A stretch of 64,000 nt of DNA, taken from positions 21,640,846 through 21,704,845 of the forward strand of contig NC_088779.1 of the NCBI RefSeq assembly GCF_954871325.1, given 5' to 3'. The position numbers were made by a program, and so were the translations under genes. The notes below the pieces were generated by a model. The model ran no database searches and was not told the DNA's origin. It worked only from the letters and a program-made list of their open reading frames with translations. Source of the DNA: Gordionus sp. m RMFG-2023 (Eukaryota > Nematomorpha > Gordioida > Chordodea > Parachordodidae). Positions 1-12,700 of the stretch are shown in pieces (the first letter of the stretch is position 1; every line of letters begins with the position of its first letter).

Positions 1-660
1 GAGCGCGTATTTTAGTAAAAAAATATTTTGTTTTGATAATTAAAAAATTTTTAAAAAAAAATGAATAATACAATTTTCTGAATCTCCTTGTAAAACTAAA
101 CATGATTCTGTATTCATTTTTAAAAATTATATATATTTACCGGGGGCGCGTAGTTTAATCAAAAAATAAGAAGAAATTAAGTGTTTTTTCAAAATACCAA
201 CAAGTTATAAATAATTTATTAACTTAATATGAACATTTTTTGATTCCTTTTAATGAGCCTAATATGATTATGCTTTAATTTTTTATAAATTAAGCTTCTT
301 TGATATGGAGCGCGTAGGGGCGGAAGGACGTGGTTTAGTCAAAAAAATGTGTTTTCTCAAAAGCCCACTATGTTATAAAAAGTTTTAAAATATAATATTA
401 ACATTATTAGATTCCTTTTAATAAGCTATATATGATTCTGCGTTCATTTTTTTTTATAAATTAAGTTTTTTGATAGGGAGCGCGTAGTTTAGTCATGTAA
501 AAAAATAATTTTTTTTAAATTTTACTGTGTTACCATTTCTTTTTTTAAATCAAAAAAAAACATTTTTTAACTCATCTTATAAAGCTAAATACGATTCTAT
601 ATTAATATTATTTAAATTAAGATTCCTTTTAAAAATTCACTTTTTTTGTTCAACATAATT
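1..660. repeat. Tandem array, about 165-bp unit
   Basis: About four degenerate units can be followed by the GC-rich anchor gcgcgta near 4, 146, 308 and 478, each followed by a poly-A/T tract and an AT-rich tail containing atgattctg. The spacing is 140-170 bp. The array seems to begin before the window. No coding potential is seen. It may be a satellite or the subterminal region of a mobile element; the sequence does not decide. Confidence 0.55.
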
Positions 661-662
661 AT

Positions 663-775
663 TGAATTCTATTCCACTGCAGGCCCCCGGGTTTAAGATA
701 TAACCGGTTTCTAAAAAAACCCAGAATTTTTTTTTTAAAATTACCCGGGCCAGGCCGGACCATATTTTTTTTAAA
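663..775. repeat. CCGGGCC-family repeat, fragment
   Basis: A GC-rich island in AT-rich DNA, beginning with ctgcaggcccccggg and ending with cccgggccaggccggacc. It belongs to the dispersed family best seen at 35302-35550. Only one end is recognisable here. Confidence 0.5.
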
Positions 776-1118
776 AAATTTATATAACATGAATTATTAT
801 ATTCGTCAATTAGATATGGTTATAATGATTATATATAGTTATGATTAATATAATGTTTGGTGAAAGTTAACACTATTTAACACTCATAGTATCTATTACA
901 TAGTAAAATTATAGTTTTCCTGCCATGGAATAAATACGTAAAGGATTAAATACATTATTGTATAATATATAATATATGTTATATTTTTTATTAATTAAAA
1001 TATCACTTTTATTTTTTTTATAAATACATAGTATATTCTCAAAATATTATTTACACAAATTTTTTATAGTATCAATTTGTAATATTCTAAATATCTGTTT
1101 AGAATAATAAAAAAAATA
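776..1118. other. AT-rich stretch, nothing recognised
   Basis: No open frame with known motifs, no repeat matching the families elsewhere in the window, and no RNA-gene signature was seen. Confidence 0.5.
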
Positions 1119-1121
1119 TGA

Positions 1122-1345
1122 TAGTGTTGTTAAGCGGCTCATTTTGAGCCGATTTTTAAAAACGGCTAACTCAGTTTTTATCCAGAAAAATATTATGCAA
1201 GCCTGAAAATTTTGCTCATGGAAGGAGTAAAGGTCTAGACATATAGTATAGAAATTTCGAGGCTTAGTCAATATTTTTCTGGCGAAAATATTGAGTTAGT
1301 CGTTTTTAAAAATCGGCTCAAAACGGGCCGTTTAACAACATTAGC
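1122..1345. mobile_element. hAT-type MITE, TAGTGTTGTTAA family
   Basis: Inverted ends: tagtgttgttaagcggctc on the left and gggccgtttaacaacatta on the right. Inside each end lies a further inverted stretch, gccgatttttaaaaacggc against gtcgtttttaaaaatcggc. The element is about 220 bp and has no coding capacity. Ends of this form are typical of non-autonomous hAT elements. I could not find a clean 8-bp target duplication. Relatives in the window lie near 5700, 11758, 27385, 28245, 34080 and 58013. Confidence 0.6.
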
Positions 1346-1423
1346 TAATATACTTGCTTATTAAATGATAATACTCACCGAAAAATATGATAAAATACGA
1401 AATAATCAATTTTTTATATATAC

Positions 1424-1655
1424 CAGGTCGAATATAATTTTAGAAAATTTCGAGCCGGGCCTAAAAAAATTTTTTTAAATCCAGGCAAGGCCGGGCCCGA
1501 AAGAATTTTTTTTTAAAATATCTGAGCCGTGCCTAAAATTAATAAACCCGGGGCCAGGCCGTAAAAAATTTTTGAAAACAAAATCCGGGCCGGGCCGAAA
1601 ATTTATTAATCTGGGCTGGGCCGGGCCGTACAAATGGTACCTCTGCAGGTCTCTG
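1424..1655. repeat. CCGGGCC-family repeat
   Basis: Alternating GC-rich blocks (gggccgggccg and variants) and A/T tracts. The end tggtacctctgcaggtctctg is the reverse complement of the left end of the copy at 35302. Open frames across it (for example 1475-1684 on the minus strand) arise from the repeat and are not genes. Confidence 0.6.
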
Positions 1656-2282
1656 ATTTTATCTAATTTGAATATTGATTTCATATTTTACAAATATAAT
1701 ATTATTCTTTATCAAATCACTATTAAATATGTAATGTAATTTTAAAAATATTCCCCCATTAACATCATTTTAAAATTATTTATAGAAATAGATTAACCTC
1801 TTAGTCTTTATAATTATTTTTTTGTGGTTGTATTAATTTTGTTACCATAGCAGCCAATTATTACCAACTTCCTAAATTTAAATACAAGCATCATGGGTGT
1901 ATTTCAATATTTCTCTCAAAATAAATAGTCTTAATATAAAATTTTCATCTCTAATTCTTGCTCATAATCCATAGACAATGAAAGAGGTGCCTGAGTCACT
2001 CCATTGGGATTGATCCTGAATGAGAAGAAAATATAATCTATGAATCTTCAATAACTTTGGATGTTTGATAATTATTAAATAAAGAGTAGAGTTAAAATGT
2101 GTTTACATATTGAAAATCTTATTTTTAACAATATTTAAAATATTTTGATAAAATTTAGATAAAATTTAGATAAAATTTTAGATAAAAGATTTATTATATT
2201 CATATGATATATAGGATGGGACTGACAATAAATCATATATGTTAACCTATATGCTTTTGGAAAATTACCAAATAAAATCAAT
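1656..2282. other. AT-rich stretch, nothing recognised
   Basis: No gene, RNA or repeat family was recognised. A short triplication of taaaatttagata occurs near 2150-2180. Confidence 0.45.
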
Positions 2283-2290
2283 ATTATACT

Positions 2291-2862
2291 CAGCGTCTAC
2301 ATGAGCGGGAGGGGTAGGAACAGTTTGCATCCTATTTTTTTTGAGGGGGTAGGAGGTAAGTTGCTTTATTGGGGGTAGGATAAATTTTTTGGGGGGTTAT
2401 TTATTAAATTTTGAGATGAAATAGGACAAAATTTATTGCTGTAAAAATTATACTTTTATTATAGTATTATTATAATACAATTCATCGACCTAATCTATAT
2501 ATTGCAAACAATCATACACATTGTTTTCCAAATAAACTATCCTTTTTAATGTAATTTAAAAGGTTTAGATATTTTAAGCTCATAATGCCATAATAACTAA
2601 TTAATTGTAAATAATAGAAGTTTTAATTGAATTTATTATCTAAAAAATAAATTATTTATAATCACAAAATATAGAGTTGGTAGTAGATATAGATTATTTT
2701 AGGTTATCCTTTATAAATTCTTTGAAAAGGGTATCAATAAATAAATAGGTAAAAATAATGATAAAGAGACACCGCCGCCTAAGGCGGCGATTTTTTAGGG
2801 GGGTAGGCAAAGGTTTTTGAAGGGGGTTTGCATCCAGTGAAAATCCTGTCATGTAGACGCTG
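2291..2862. mobile_element. Non-autonomous element, CAGCGTCTACATGA ends, 8-bp TSD
   Basis: The 572-bp element begins cagcgtctacatga and ends with tcatgtagacgctg, a 14-bp perfect terminal inverted repeat. It is flanked by the perfect 8-bp duplication attatact (2283-2290 and 2863-2870). Inside are several G-rich subterminal blocks of the form gggggtagga. There is no transposase. The duplication length and layout suggest the hAT superfamily. A diverged relative lies at about 53240-53392 inside the KDM1A gene. Confidence 0.8.
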
Positions 2863-2870
2863 ATTATACT

Positions 2871-5699
2871 TTACGCGTGAAATTGTAAAAAATCTATATT
2901 TTTTTGACAGATCTTTTTCTTTAATTGATATTTGTCAGAATAAAATTAACGATAAACATCATAATTGTAACAATTATTATATCTAAATACATTATATTTC
3001 AATTCAACCCCCCCCCCCCCCAAAAAAAAAAGAAAAGTAAAGAAGAAATCTCAAAAAATAATACCTAACCCCCAAAAATAAACATCTACCACTAGAATCA
3101 ATACCTATCCCCCAAAATGCCAATATATTTTGGAGGCATTTGTCTCCTACCTCAACCCTGGCCATGTGACACTGCAAGCTTGTACCCTATGATAACGCTC
3201 AGCTATCGGATATAAAAAGACCAAGTCACAAGGGACAGCTTCAAGCCATTCATGGCTGCAGTTTTATCCCAAATATTTGAGGATTGGTGTGTTTTCATAG
3301 GAGGATTAGTCAACACCGATTTCTTAAAATTAGCCAGAATAGGGTTAAGAAAGTTTTTTTGTGATGAGGATGTGGAAGGAATAAATAAATCTTTCTTCCA
3401 TAAGTCACAAGCAGTCTCAAATACTATCTTTACCACTTACAAGCTTACTTATAACCTCCTCGCAATGAAGACAAGAAGAAAGGAAAGCTGATAAAAAAAA
3501 CTAAATTGAGAGGGAGAAACTCTAAACCATCTTCATTGGTCGGAAGTTTTAGCAATGGCCCAATAAAACTCGGAAAAATGAATGTTTCAGATAACCTCAA
3601 GAAAGTTTTTAATTTTCAGGTCTAGGGCTGAAAGGAATGAAGAGTTTTAAAATGGAGATGAGGTCCTAAAAGGGTTTAAAATTTTAAGAAGCCGCATTTT
3701 CTTAATTAAATATAAAGATTGATGGAGAGGAATATTAGGCGATTCAAATTTGGCTCAGCAAAAAGTTGCTCTCTCTATTTAATTGTGTGTATAATTATTA
3801 GTAATATTTTAAATGGTGCACGTGCTCCTTGTACAATACGTGGGCCAATGTGGGATGCGATAAAATTATTGTTGACAACAAATTTTCACATATGGGAATA
3901 AATGAAATAAGAAATTCATATTATAAAATAACGCTAGGTAAGTACTTTTAAACAAATAAATTTTTTTTAATTTATAGGGTTATATATGTAAATGTTTAAA
4001 TTTTTGGGAAATATATATATATATATTGAGAACTACTAAGGTGTAAAATGAATTATATATATCTATATAATAGATAAGGTTTTTTACAATGAGGTTATGT
4101 AAAAAAAATATATTTATAAAAATTAATTTTCAATAAAATATTAAAGAATAAGATAGAAAGTTAAGAAGTGAAAAAGGGTGTCATTTTTAAATTAACCAAA
4201 TAAAAATATGAAAGTAAACCATTATTTTAAAAGAGTACCATTATATATGACTTAAATGTATTTTTACTATATGATGTTATTAGTTAAAATATTAACATTA
4301 AAAAAATCTTATTATCTTAATATGATAATGATGAGTGCCACATGTGATTTTAAAGTATCATTTAATTAAGTCCCTCCTGTCTTATGTTAAAAATATTATT
4401 TTCCCCTACCCTATTTTTTTGATAATTAAAATTTTCTTTAAAGGAAAATATCCACTTGATTATGTATATTTAATAAATTGCACTCTGATTTAAAAAATTG
4501 ACTTCAGATGATTTATGTATAGAAAGATGGTAATTATATATAAATAAATTTATATAATATCCAATGTCAATCAAGTATAAATGTAGTTATGACAATATAA
4601 TAGGTTATACATGTCAATTACCCTATATATACATCTAAATAATATGTAGATTTCTAATCAACTCACAAAGTCTTATTTTATAAAGGACTTCTCGATTAAC
4701 TCGCACCCCTTCGTATCACAATAATATTGATGTACATGTATAACATATAATATTGTCAAAAGATATATAAAACTAAATTAACGAATCTTCATTTAAACAT
4801 TACTTGAATGTAAAAATACACAATTTCAAAAACTAATTTTTATTTTATCTATTTGGGAATTATTAATTCCAAAACATTAATATTAGGACCAGATAGGGTT
4901 CCGTCTTCCAGATACCAAAAATTAAGGTCAATATTGAATTTGGACTTCATTTTAGAAACATGTCATGAAGATAACCTAAACAAAAGAAGAGAAGGCCATA
5001 AAAGACCCACTTATTGGATTCAGAATTTAAAACCTTCTCTCCAAAAACTAAAAATAATGCTGACCATACCAGGAATTTATATAATGGGGTTGTAATATTC
5101 AGTTGAACAAGAAAATTCTTATACAAATTATTTCAGATGTACTTGTTGTAAACAAAAAAAGATATGGCTTATTCAAATTTTTCGATATTATTTATTTTAG
5201 CAGACTATGTAAATGAAAAAGAAAGGAAATATAAGATTTAGTAAATATTATACCACTTTTTAAATTTTGGAATTTTATTTCGTTTAACCTTTCTCTTTTA
5301 ATTTTTTTTATCTTTAATTTTATTATGTTTTTACTGTTAATTTATTATTATATAATTAATAATTATGAATAAATTTATTGCTTCAGAATCGATATTTTAT
5401 TATTTAATTTTATTTTTTTAACGTTTTATAACCGAATTATCACAGTCAGGAAATCTATCAAAGAATTTTGAGGAGAAGATGTCTGTACGAGAATTAAAAT
5501 AATTTTTTAAATCAACTTTGCACAAAACTGAATTAGGAGAATTTCCAATATAAATCCGGTGGGAGAGGTATTTGATTTTTGTTTTGTTATATTCTGAGGT
5601 AAAGAGGGATGTGATAGATTACTAAAAGTATTTATTTTAATTTTATATTTAATTATTTATATTTTAGGTGATAAATTATATTTAACTCAATTTTTTAAC
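2871..5699. other. Intergenic; unrecognised frames, homopolymer run
   Basis: It holds a C15-A10 homopolymer run near 3007-3031, a less AT-rich patch at 3130-3500 with overlapping unrecognised frames on both strands (77-79 residues), and two further frames at 3719-3901 and 4853-5095. None shows a motif I can name, and the two strands at 3203-3491 cannot both be genes. The patch may be an old element or a broken exon. Confidence 0.4.
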
Positions 5700-5918
5700 T
5701 AGTGTTGTAAGACGACTCAATTTGGGTTGATTTTTAAAAACGGTCCTTTTAAAATTTAGCCAAATTATATTATATAAGCTTCGAGATTTGGCAAATAAAG
5801 TACCAAACATTCTGCCATCTATGATAAAAGCTCATCTCCACGCTTACATGATATTGTTTTGGCTAGAATCTTAATCATTTAAAAAAATCGATCGAAAACA
5901 GTGTTTAACAGGATTAGT
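5700..5918. mobile_element. hAT-type MITE, diverged copy
   Basis: It starts tagtgttgtaagacgactc and carries the family core: gatttttaaaaacgg, a gagatttggcaaat block, ctgccatctatgataaaagctc and ttttggctagaatcttaatc. It ends near cagtgtttaaca. Both ends are eroded. Confidence 0.5.
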
Positions 5919-6701
5919 TTCATTTTAACTTGATATATTCTTCAACTTTCAACACTACAAATAATCTGTACTGTTTTATATTGATGTTAAACAATATAAA
6001 ATCACTATTAGAGGAAGACTAATCTACTTGGGTGTTAGAATTAAATTAATTATATTTTTTATCATTACATTATTATATAAAAGAAATAAATGCTCTAAAA
6101 TACTTTAAAATTAAATTTTCTAATAAAGGCTCCCAACTTCAAGTTTAGTCCTCCCAAATAATTATAACGTTACTTTTTAGATAAAATTTGAATTACTTAT
6201 CATTAATTTTACCTAATGTACATTTATTTGAAATAAATTAAATTTATTGCCTATAAAAGTATATTTTAAATAATACGATTATATTGTTAATAATATTCCC
6301 TGTGGTGTAAAATAATGTAAACGTCAGATTTATTGGATTGGATCAATGCGCTATAATAAATAATGTAATTCTTAAAAATAATTATTGGAAGCTAGAAGTT
6401 ATCATTAAGATTTAAGATATAAGATAAGATTAATAAGGATTTTTATTAGGGTTATAGCCATCAACTAAGGAATTATTTAAAATATATATTTTAAAAGTCA
6501 AAATAATTGTCTTGCCAAAATAACCGGTTAACCAATTTTAAATTATATTCGCCATATTGAAATTATTACTGTCCAAATGCTGAATTTATGAATTAGGGCT
6601 TAAATTTTTTAGTGTCTAATGATAACTCAAGTAATCACGTTTGATTAATAGCTTTTTATAGTTCTCATTTTTACATATTTTGTATTTACTTATATAAATA
6701 G
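5919..6701. other. Upstream flank or intron of the INO80D homologue
   Basis: AT-rich, with no further exon recognised. The next coding exon starts after an AG at 6700-6701. Because that exon is already in mid-protein, this stretch is probably intronic. Confidence 0.4.
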
Positions 6702-9700
6702 GATGAAACACAGGTGCATAATTATGACGATAAATCTATTTTATCTTCACATACAAGTTATTCAAAAATTTTGCCTCAGCCCTCATTAATCTATATCAGC
6801 TCCTTAACTAATCAATCACTAAATTCTAATAATAAGTAAATTATAAGAAAAAACATAACTTTACAAATTTTCCTGTTAGGTTTATGGGGCATCCCAAATT
6901 AGATTTAATTCCACAAATTAGTTTATTGGATAAGCAATATAAAAATTTGATTAAGAATGGTGTTAAAAAGGGAAGGGCTAAATTGGTAAAAATAGATAAT
7001 GCTTTAAATGGCAATATTCAAGATAAAGCATCTATAACCAGCCATATTTTGAAAGCTTTAGACAATAAAAAATCATCATACATTCTCCTGAAAACAAATT
7101 TACCAAATAGCTACAAATTACCAAATGTTAATTTACCTATATTCCCTGCCATAAAACAAAAATGCAATAACTTAACTAATTTGAATAATCTCAATTCATC
7201 AATATTAAATGTGATAAATTCTAATCTAGTTTTAGCAAATAGCAATAGTTCTATCAAATCTGTGTCAGGAAGCATAAATTCAAATTTTAAAACACACATT
7301 GCTGCAACTAATAAATTTGATAAAAATAGACCACTTCCTATATATATAACATATTTACCAAATTCTTTACAGTCTCAAAAAGGTTCATGTTCACCATTGA
7401 TCTTATCTCATAATACACCAGTTTCTGGGCATGATTTTCCATCAATTAACCTTAATGTTCCTAAAAAGTCAAAGATTTGTAAAAAATATATTGCCATAAA
7501 ATCTAAAAAAAATGGGACTGGTGCTAAAAGTAATATAACTCTTAGCAATTTTAATGTTCTTGACCAAACTTCCAAATATAGTTATAGTTCAAGTTTTGCT
7601 ACATCGCAAATAAGTAAATATATTTCAAACATGAATAAATGAATTTTTAATTTATTAGATGAAGTTTTTCTTAAATCATGTAATAACACAATTCCAGATC
7701 ATACTCAGAAAACACAAAATATCAAGTCTACCACAAATCGATTTGAGAAAGATCTCTTGTAATTTTATAATTAATTAATAACCAGTATATTCAAATAAAT
7801 TTGTTAAATTTAAAATATTAGAATTATATATTTCCAATAAGTAATATAAATAAATTATTTTTAGATATCAAATTTTAAAAAATAATATATTGGAGGATTG
7901 TGAACTAGAAAAATTAAAATCACAACACAATTTAGCTCTAGATCTTTGCTCTAGGTATAGATCTTATCAAAACATTACTCATAAAGCTGAATATTTCAAC
8001 ACTAAAAATACAATATTGCCTGAAGATGGATTTGTTGAACAATTACAAAATCAATTTCACAAGTAATTATTGTTTATTAACTATATTTAATAAAAAAATA
8101 TATTTCATGTCTCAAATTCTACTATTACTTATTAATGTACCATTTTAGGCAGACTTAAAAATTTATAAAAGTATGCTTTGCTAAAGGTACGACCTAATTG
8201 AACAAAACACAAAAAATGAATATCAAATGGTATCATGCAAATTGATAACAATTTATAAGCATTAATAAAAATGCAAGCTGGTTTGCTTTTTTTTGAAATG
8301 CTTAATTTTATAAAAAGCCATTTCTTTTATTAGTGACCTAATTACCACTTTTTTAAAAGGACAGAAAGACCCCATATTTTAATGCCCCAATTTAAATAAA
8401 ATTTTTGTTGTTGCAAATATAATGAAAAGGAAGTGAAATATAGTAATATATGACAAAGTCTAGGGTTGGTATTAGTGCTGTTAAGGCTACTTTTAATAAG
8501 TAGCACATCAGTTACTTTCTCAGAAAGCAGTTTTGCTACATTAAAGCTACTTCTTCAAAAAAATAGCATCTTATTGCTACTAATTTTCAGAGTTGTTAAA
8601 AGATACTTTTTAAATGGATCTAGATACAGATACATAGTCTAAAAATTTATCAAGATACAGATACAGCTTCTAAAAAGTTATCTTGATACAGATACAATTT
8701 AAAATGTATCTATGTACAGATACATTTTTTATTATATAAACCTAAATTAGGATTCTATTGTGAAAATTCATGAAATGATCTAAAAAATTTATTGACTCGA
8801 TATCACATTTATCAAAATATAACTAAAATAATGATTTTTAGATATTAATATAATATATGATTAATATAAATAATTATTATATATCATTAATAAAATAATA
8901 TAATATATGATTAAATGATAATAAATAATTATTAGATTTCAGTAACAACCACTGTGTCGGCAAGTTATATTTTTTTGTGGAGCTAATGTTTTGATCATTT
9001 TTATAAAGAAGGATTTTCAACAATTGAAAATGGCTGAATTCTATCTATAATAAAATCAGTTATTAAATCATCTAAAGTGTTTGGGTTAAAGTCTGAGGTC
9101 TCTTGGAAAAAAATCAATGGATGATGAGCCTAGTCCAATATTTTCTTTAACCCTTCACTACAAAGGTGGGGTAAATAGGACCCCACAACTTTTATAATCT
9201 TTGTAATACAAAAGCTAGAAGATATTCCGACCTGATTTTTTCAGTAGTTTAATATTTTGTAACAAGGAATACAACTTCCAAATTTCATGATTATTGATTT
9301 GATAGTTTTTGAGATATATGCTATTTGTTGAGCTTGGGGTAAAATATACCCCACCTATGTAATGATGTAATTTTTTTTTTAAATCCAATTTTTTTTTTGT
9401 TACTAATTATATTTATGTATGTCAGGTTAATAAATATAATTGAAAAAAATATAATTATATCTATTTTTTGATTGATATATATGACTTTAAATTTGAAAAT
9501 TTTATATTATTTATTTTTTCGGTGGACTAAAAAATCATAAATTTAACATATGATTTTTAATTTGAATTATTCTAGTGACATTTTATACTTTGAAAATAGA
9601 ATTATATGCTGGCAATCAGCCTGAAGGACCTTATAAATTGAGAAATAAGCCTTTTGATGTGGTTGAAAGGTTAATTCAGCCCATTTTTAAGAGTAATAGG

Positions 9701-12700
9701 AATGTCACCACAGATAACTGGTTTACCAGTTATGAACTTGCTATACATTTATTAAATTCCCATTCATTAACAATAGTAGGAACTTTAAGAAAAAATAAAT
9801 AGCAGTTTCCAACATCATTTAATTAAAAAGAAAGATATTTGTTCAAGTTTATTTGCCTGCTAATATAATATGACATTAGTATCATATGTACCAAAAAAGT
9901 ATAAGCATGATGCTTTCTACCCTTCACTATGATAACAATATTGATACATCAACTGGGGATTTGAATAAACCAGAAATTATCACATTTTACAATCTCACCA
10001 AAGCTGGTGTTGATGTTGTGGATCAGCTATGTTCAAATTATTCAATATCCAGAATAATAAATAGATGGCCATAACAATTTTTTATAACTTGTTGAATATA
10101 TCTTGCATAAATTCTTTAATAATTTATAAATCCAATAATTTAAAGGAGATTAATAGATCAAAGTTTATAAAATTATTAGCAATGGAGCTAATAACTCTAT
10201 TAATGAGTAATAGATATGAAAACCCACATGTTAATAAACTACTAAGGGATAATATTGGGAACATGCTAAATATAGAGGAATTAAAACCTATTTCAACCAA
10301 ACAAAAAGGAAGGTGCCCCTCTTGTCTAAGGGTTAGGGACAAGAAATCCTCATTTATTTGTTCAAATTGTTCAAAATTTATATGCAAAGATCATATTTAT
10401 GTAACATGTCGTGAATGTTTTATTAAAAAAAATGCATGAACTTTAATATCAAATATTTTTTTTAATATCTGATGTTTTATTATAAAATTCATTTAATTAT
10501 TACTATAAAATATTGAATTAATAAAATATATAATCAAATTTGCTTCCATTCATTTATTTTTGGTCATATCATATGATTAAGGAAAGTTCCAAAAAAAAGA
10601 TTTTTTTTTGAGCAGCTTTAGTAAATATATCATAACTTTATTTATAAATAAATGTAAATCTAGAAATTTTGTATTTATTATCTCTAATATTTTTACAATA
10701 AGTATATAAAATTTTAGTTCTTAAATTTTATTATTTTCTGAGATATAGCTATTTAAAATTTGGGGTAAAATAGACCCCACCTATGTAACCGCGGGAGTTT
10801 TTTTCACCTATGTAGTGAAGGGTTAATAGATTTTTTCTCCTTCCCCTTTTTTATTTGGATTAAAAGTGTTTGATGTTTTCTCTTAAAATTAAAATTGTAA
10901 ACATTTATTTAGTATCTATACCCTTAAATGTTTTACAATGTTGCAAGTTGAGCTAATGCTAACTGAAATTTGCATATTTTTTGGTAGACATAGCAAACAT
11001 TTTACTAACAGAGATTTGTTTTCCTTATTTTGAGATATTATTTTAAAATTTTGAGAGTAAAGGAGAGTAATAAATTCAATTCTTTTATTTTGGTTTAAAA
11101 AATTATGAGATTTATTTCTCTATTTAAAAATGATCAGTCAGTGTTAAGTAACAAAACAATTTTAGTCTATATAAAAAAATGCAATGTATCTGTTAATAAA
11201 TTAATATATCAATTTGCTTAAAATATTAAATAAAAATAAAAACAATTTTAGTTAAATTTGAACTCATTTATTAGGAAAAATAAACACCAGTGTTTAAAAG
11301 TATAAAATTAAATTGACCCTAGGGAATAATAGTAAAATGTGAAAAGTAAATTATAATTTAAAATAAAATAAAATATAATATCAACATTCTCCTCTCTTAG
11401 AAAATTGTTATTTTCTCTTACATTCATATATATGCTAAGGATGGGCATAATTAATCAAAAATTGTGAATATTTACTAATTCCTTTTCAACGATAATTAAT
11501 TACTTATTACATGTAATCATGATTTTCTAAAGTAATATATTATTAAACCCCAGTCTATCATATTGTTACTGGAGTTTTAATTAAAAAATTTCTTAAATCA
11601 TGGCATTGTATAAAAAAAAGAGGCATTTATAATATTTCAAAAAATAAATGGTGATATTATTTTTAAATAGCATTCATAAATATAGCCAGAAATGTCACCT
11701 GATTACTCAGCTACCTATTTTTAAATCGAGTAGTGAGCTACCACTTTAATTAGCTACTAGTGTTGTTTACCGGTTCGATTTTTAAAAATGGCGAAACTTA
11801 ATATTTTAGCCGATTTTGCTTATAGATAGCAGAAAGGTTTGAACCAGTGATCTGCATCGAGCCTTATTTTGCAAGCCCAGCCAAAAATTAAAAAAAAATT
11901 TGTCCAGAGATCAATTTTTTTATTTGTCCCGAAAAGCCCGACCCGAAATAAAAATTATTTATCCGCCCGACTCGACCCGAATTTATTTAAATATTGAAAA
12001 TATTTTTTTTATTGTAAAGCAATCTACAAATAAAAAAATATTAGCGCCTTGTTTCAAGAATTTAAAAGTATATCAATTTATTTGGCAAAATTTAATATAA
12101 TATTTTAAAATTTAAGCTTGACTCGCCCTGGCCGGAAATTAAAAAAAAATTAGACGCGACCCAGTCCAAACCCAAATTTTGAAAAATAGACTTGACCCTG
12201 CCCGAGACTTGTTTGGGCTGGGATTTGCAGATCTCTAGTGTGGACATTTATTAACGAAATTTCGATGCTTGCTTAATATTATTTTGGCTAAAATCTAATT
12301 TAAATTTGGCTAAATCAAGTCGTTTAACAATACTACTAGGTACTAGCTACTAAAAATAATTCTTATTGCAAAATTTTTATTTACTATATTGAAAATCTTT
12401 GTTATTTATTTTTCAGCTTTAACTTAAATTGTCAACCAAGGCCTTGTATTTATCAATACAATTCAAACAAAAAATTAGTCAATACCCATTGCCTCAAACC
12501 AGCTCTTCCTTATTCAAATTTGTGTTCTAATCGTAAATTTTTAAATTTATTTTCTCATAAATAGATTTGCAATAATTTATAAACCTTAATATTATTAATA
12601 AATCTTTAAATATGTAACTCTTTAACTCAATTATTTGCTCTTGTTTTTAATTTAATAAAATCTCATGATTTTAAACAACAAATTTTAATATAAAATTATC

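Noticed and set aside
1475-1684. Minus-strand frame with Pro/Gly repeats
   Set aside because: It is the translation of the CCGGGCC repeat; similar frames occur over other copies (28008-28232, 49083-49280).
3203-3491. Overlapping frames on both strands (77 and 79 residues)
   Set aside because: No motif in either. They exist because the patch is less AT-rich. An old element or exon is possible but unsupported.
4853-5095. 80-residue frame considered as an N-terminal INO80D exon
   Set aside because: It lacks the Cys/His pattern of the family, and its splice borders are not convincing.
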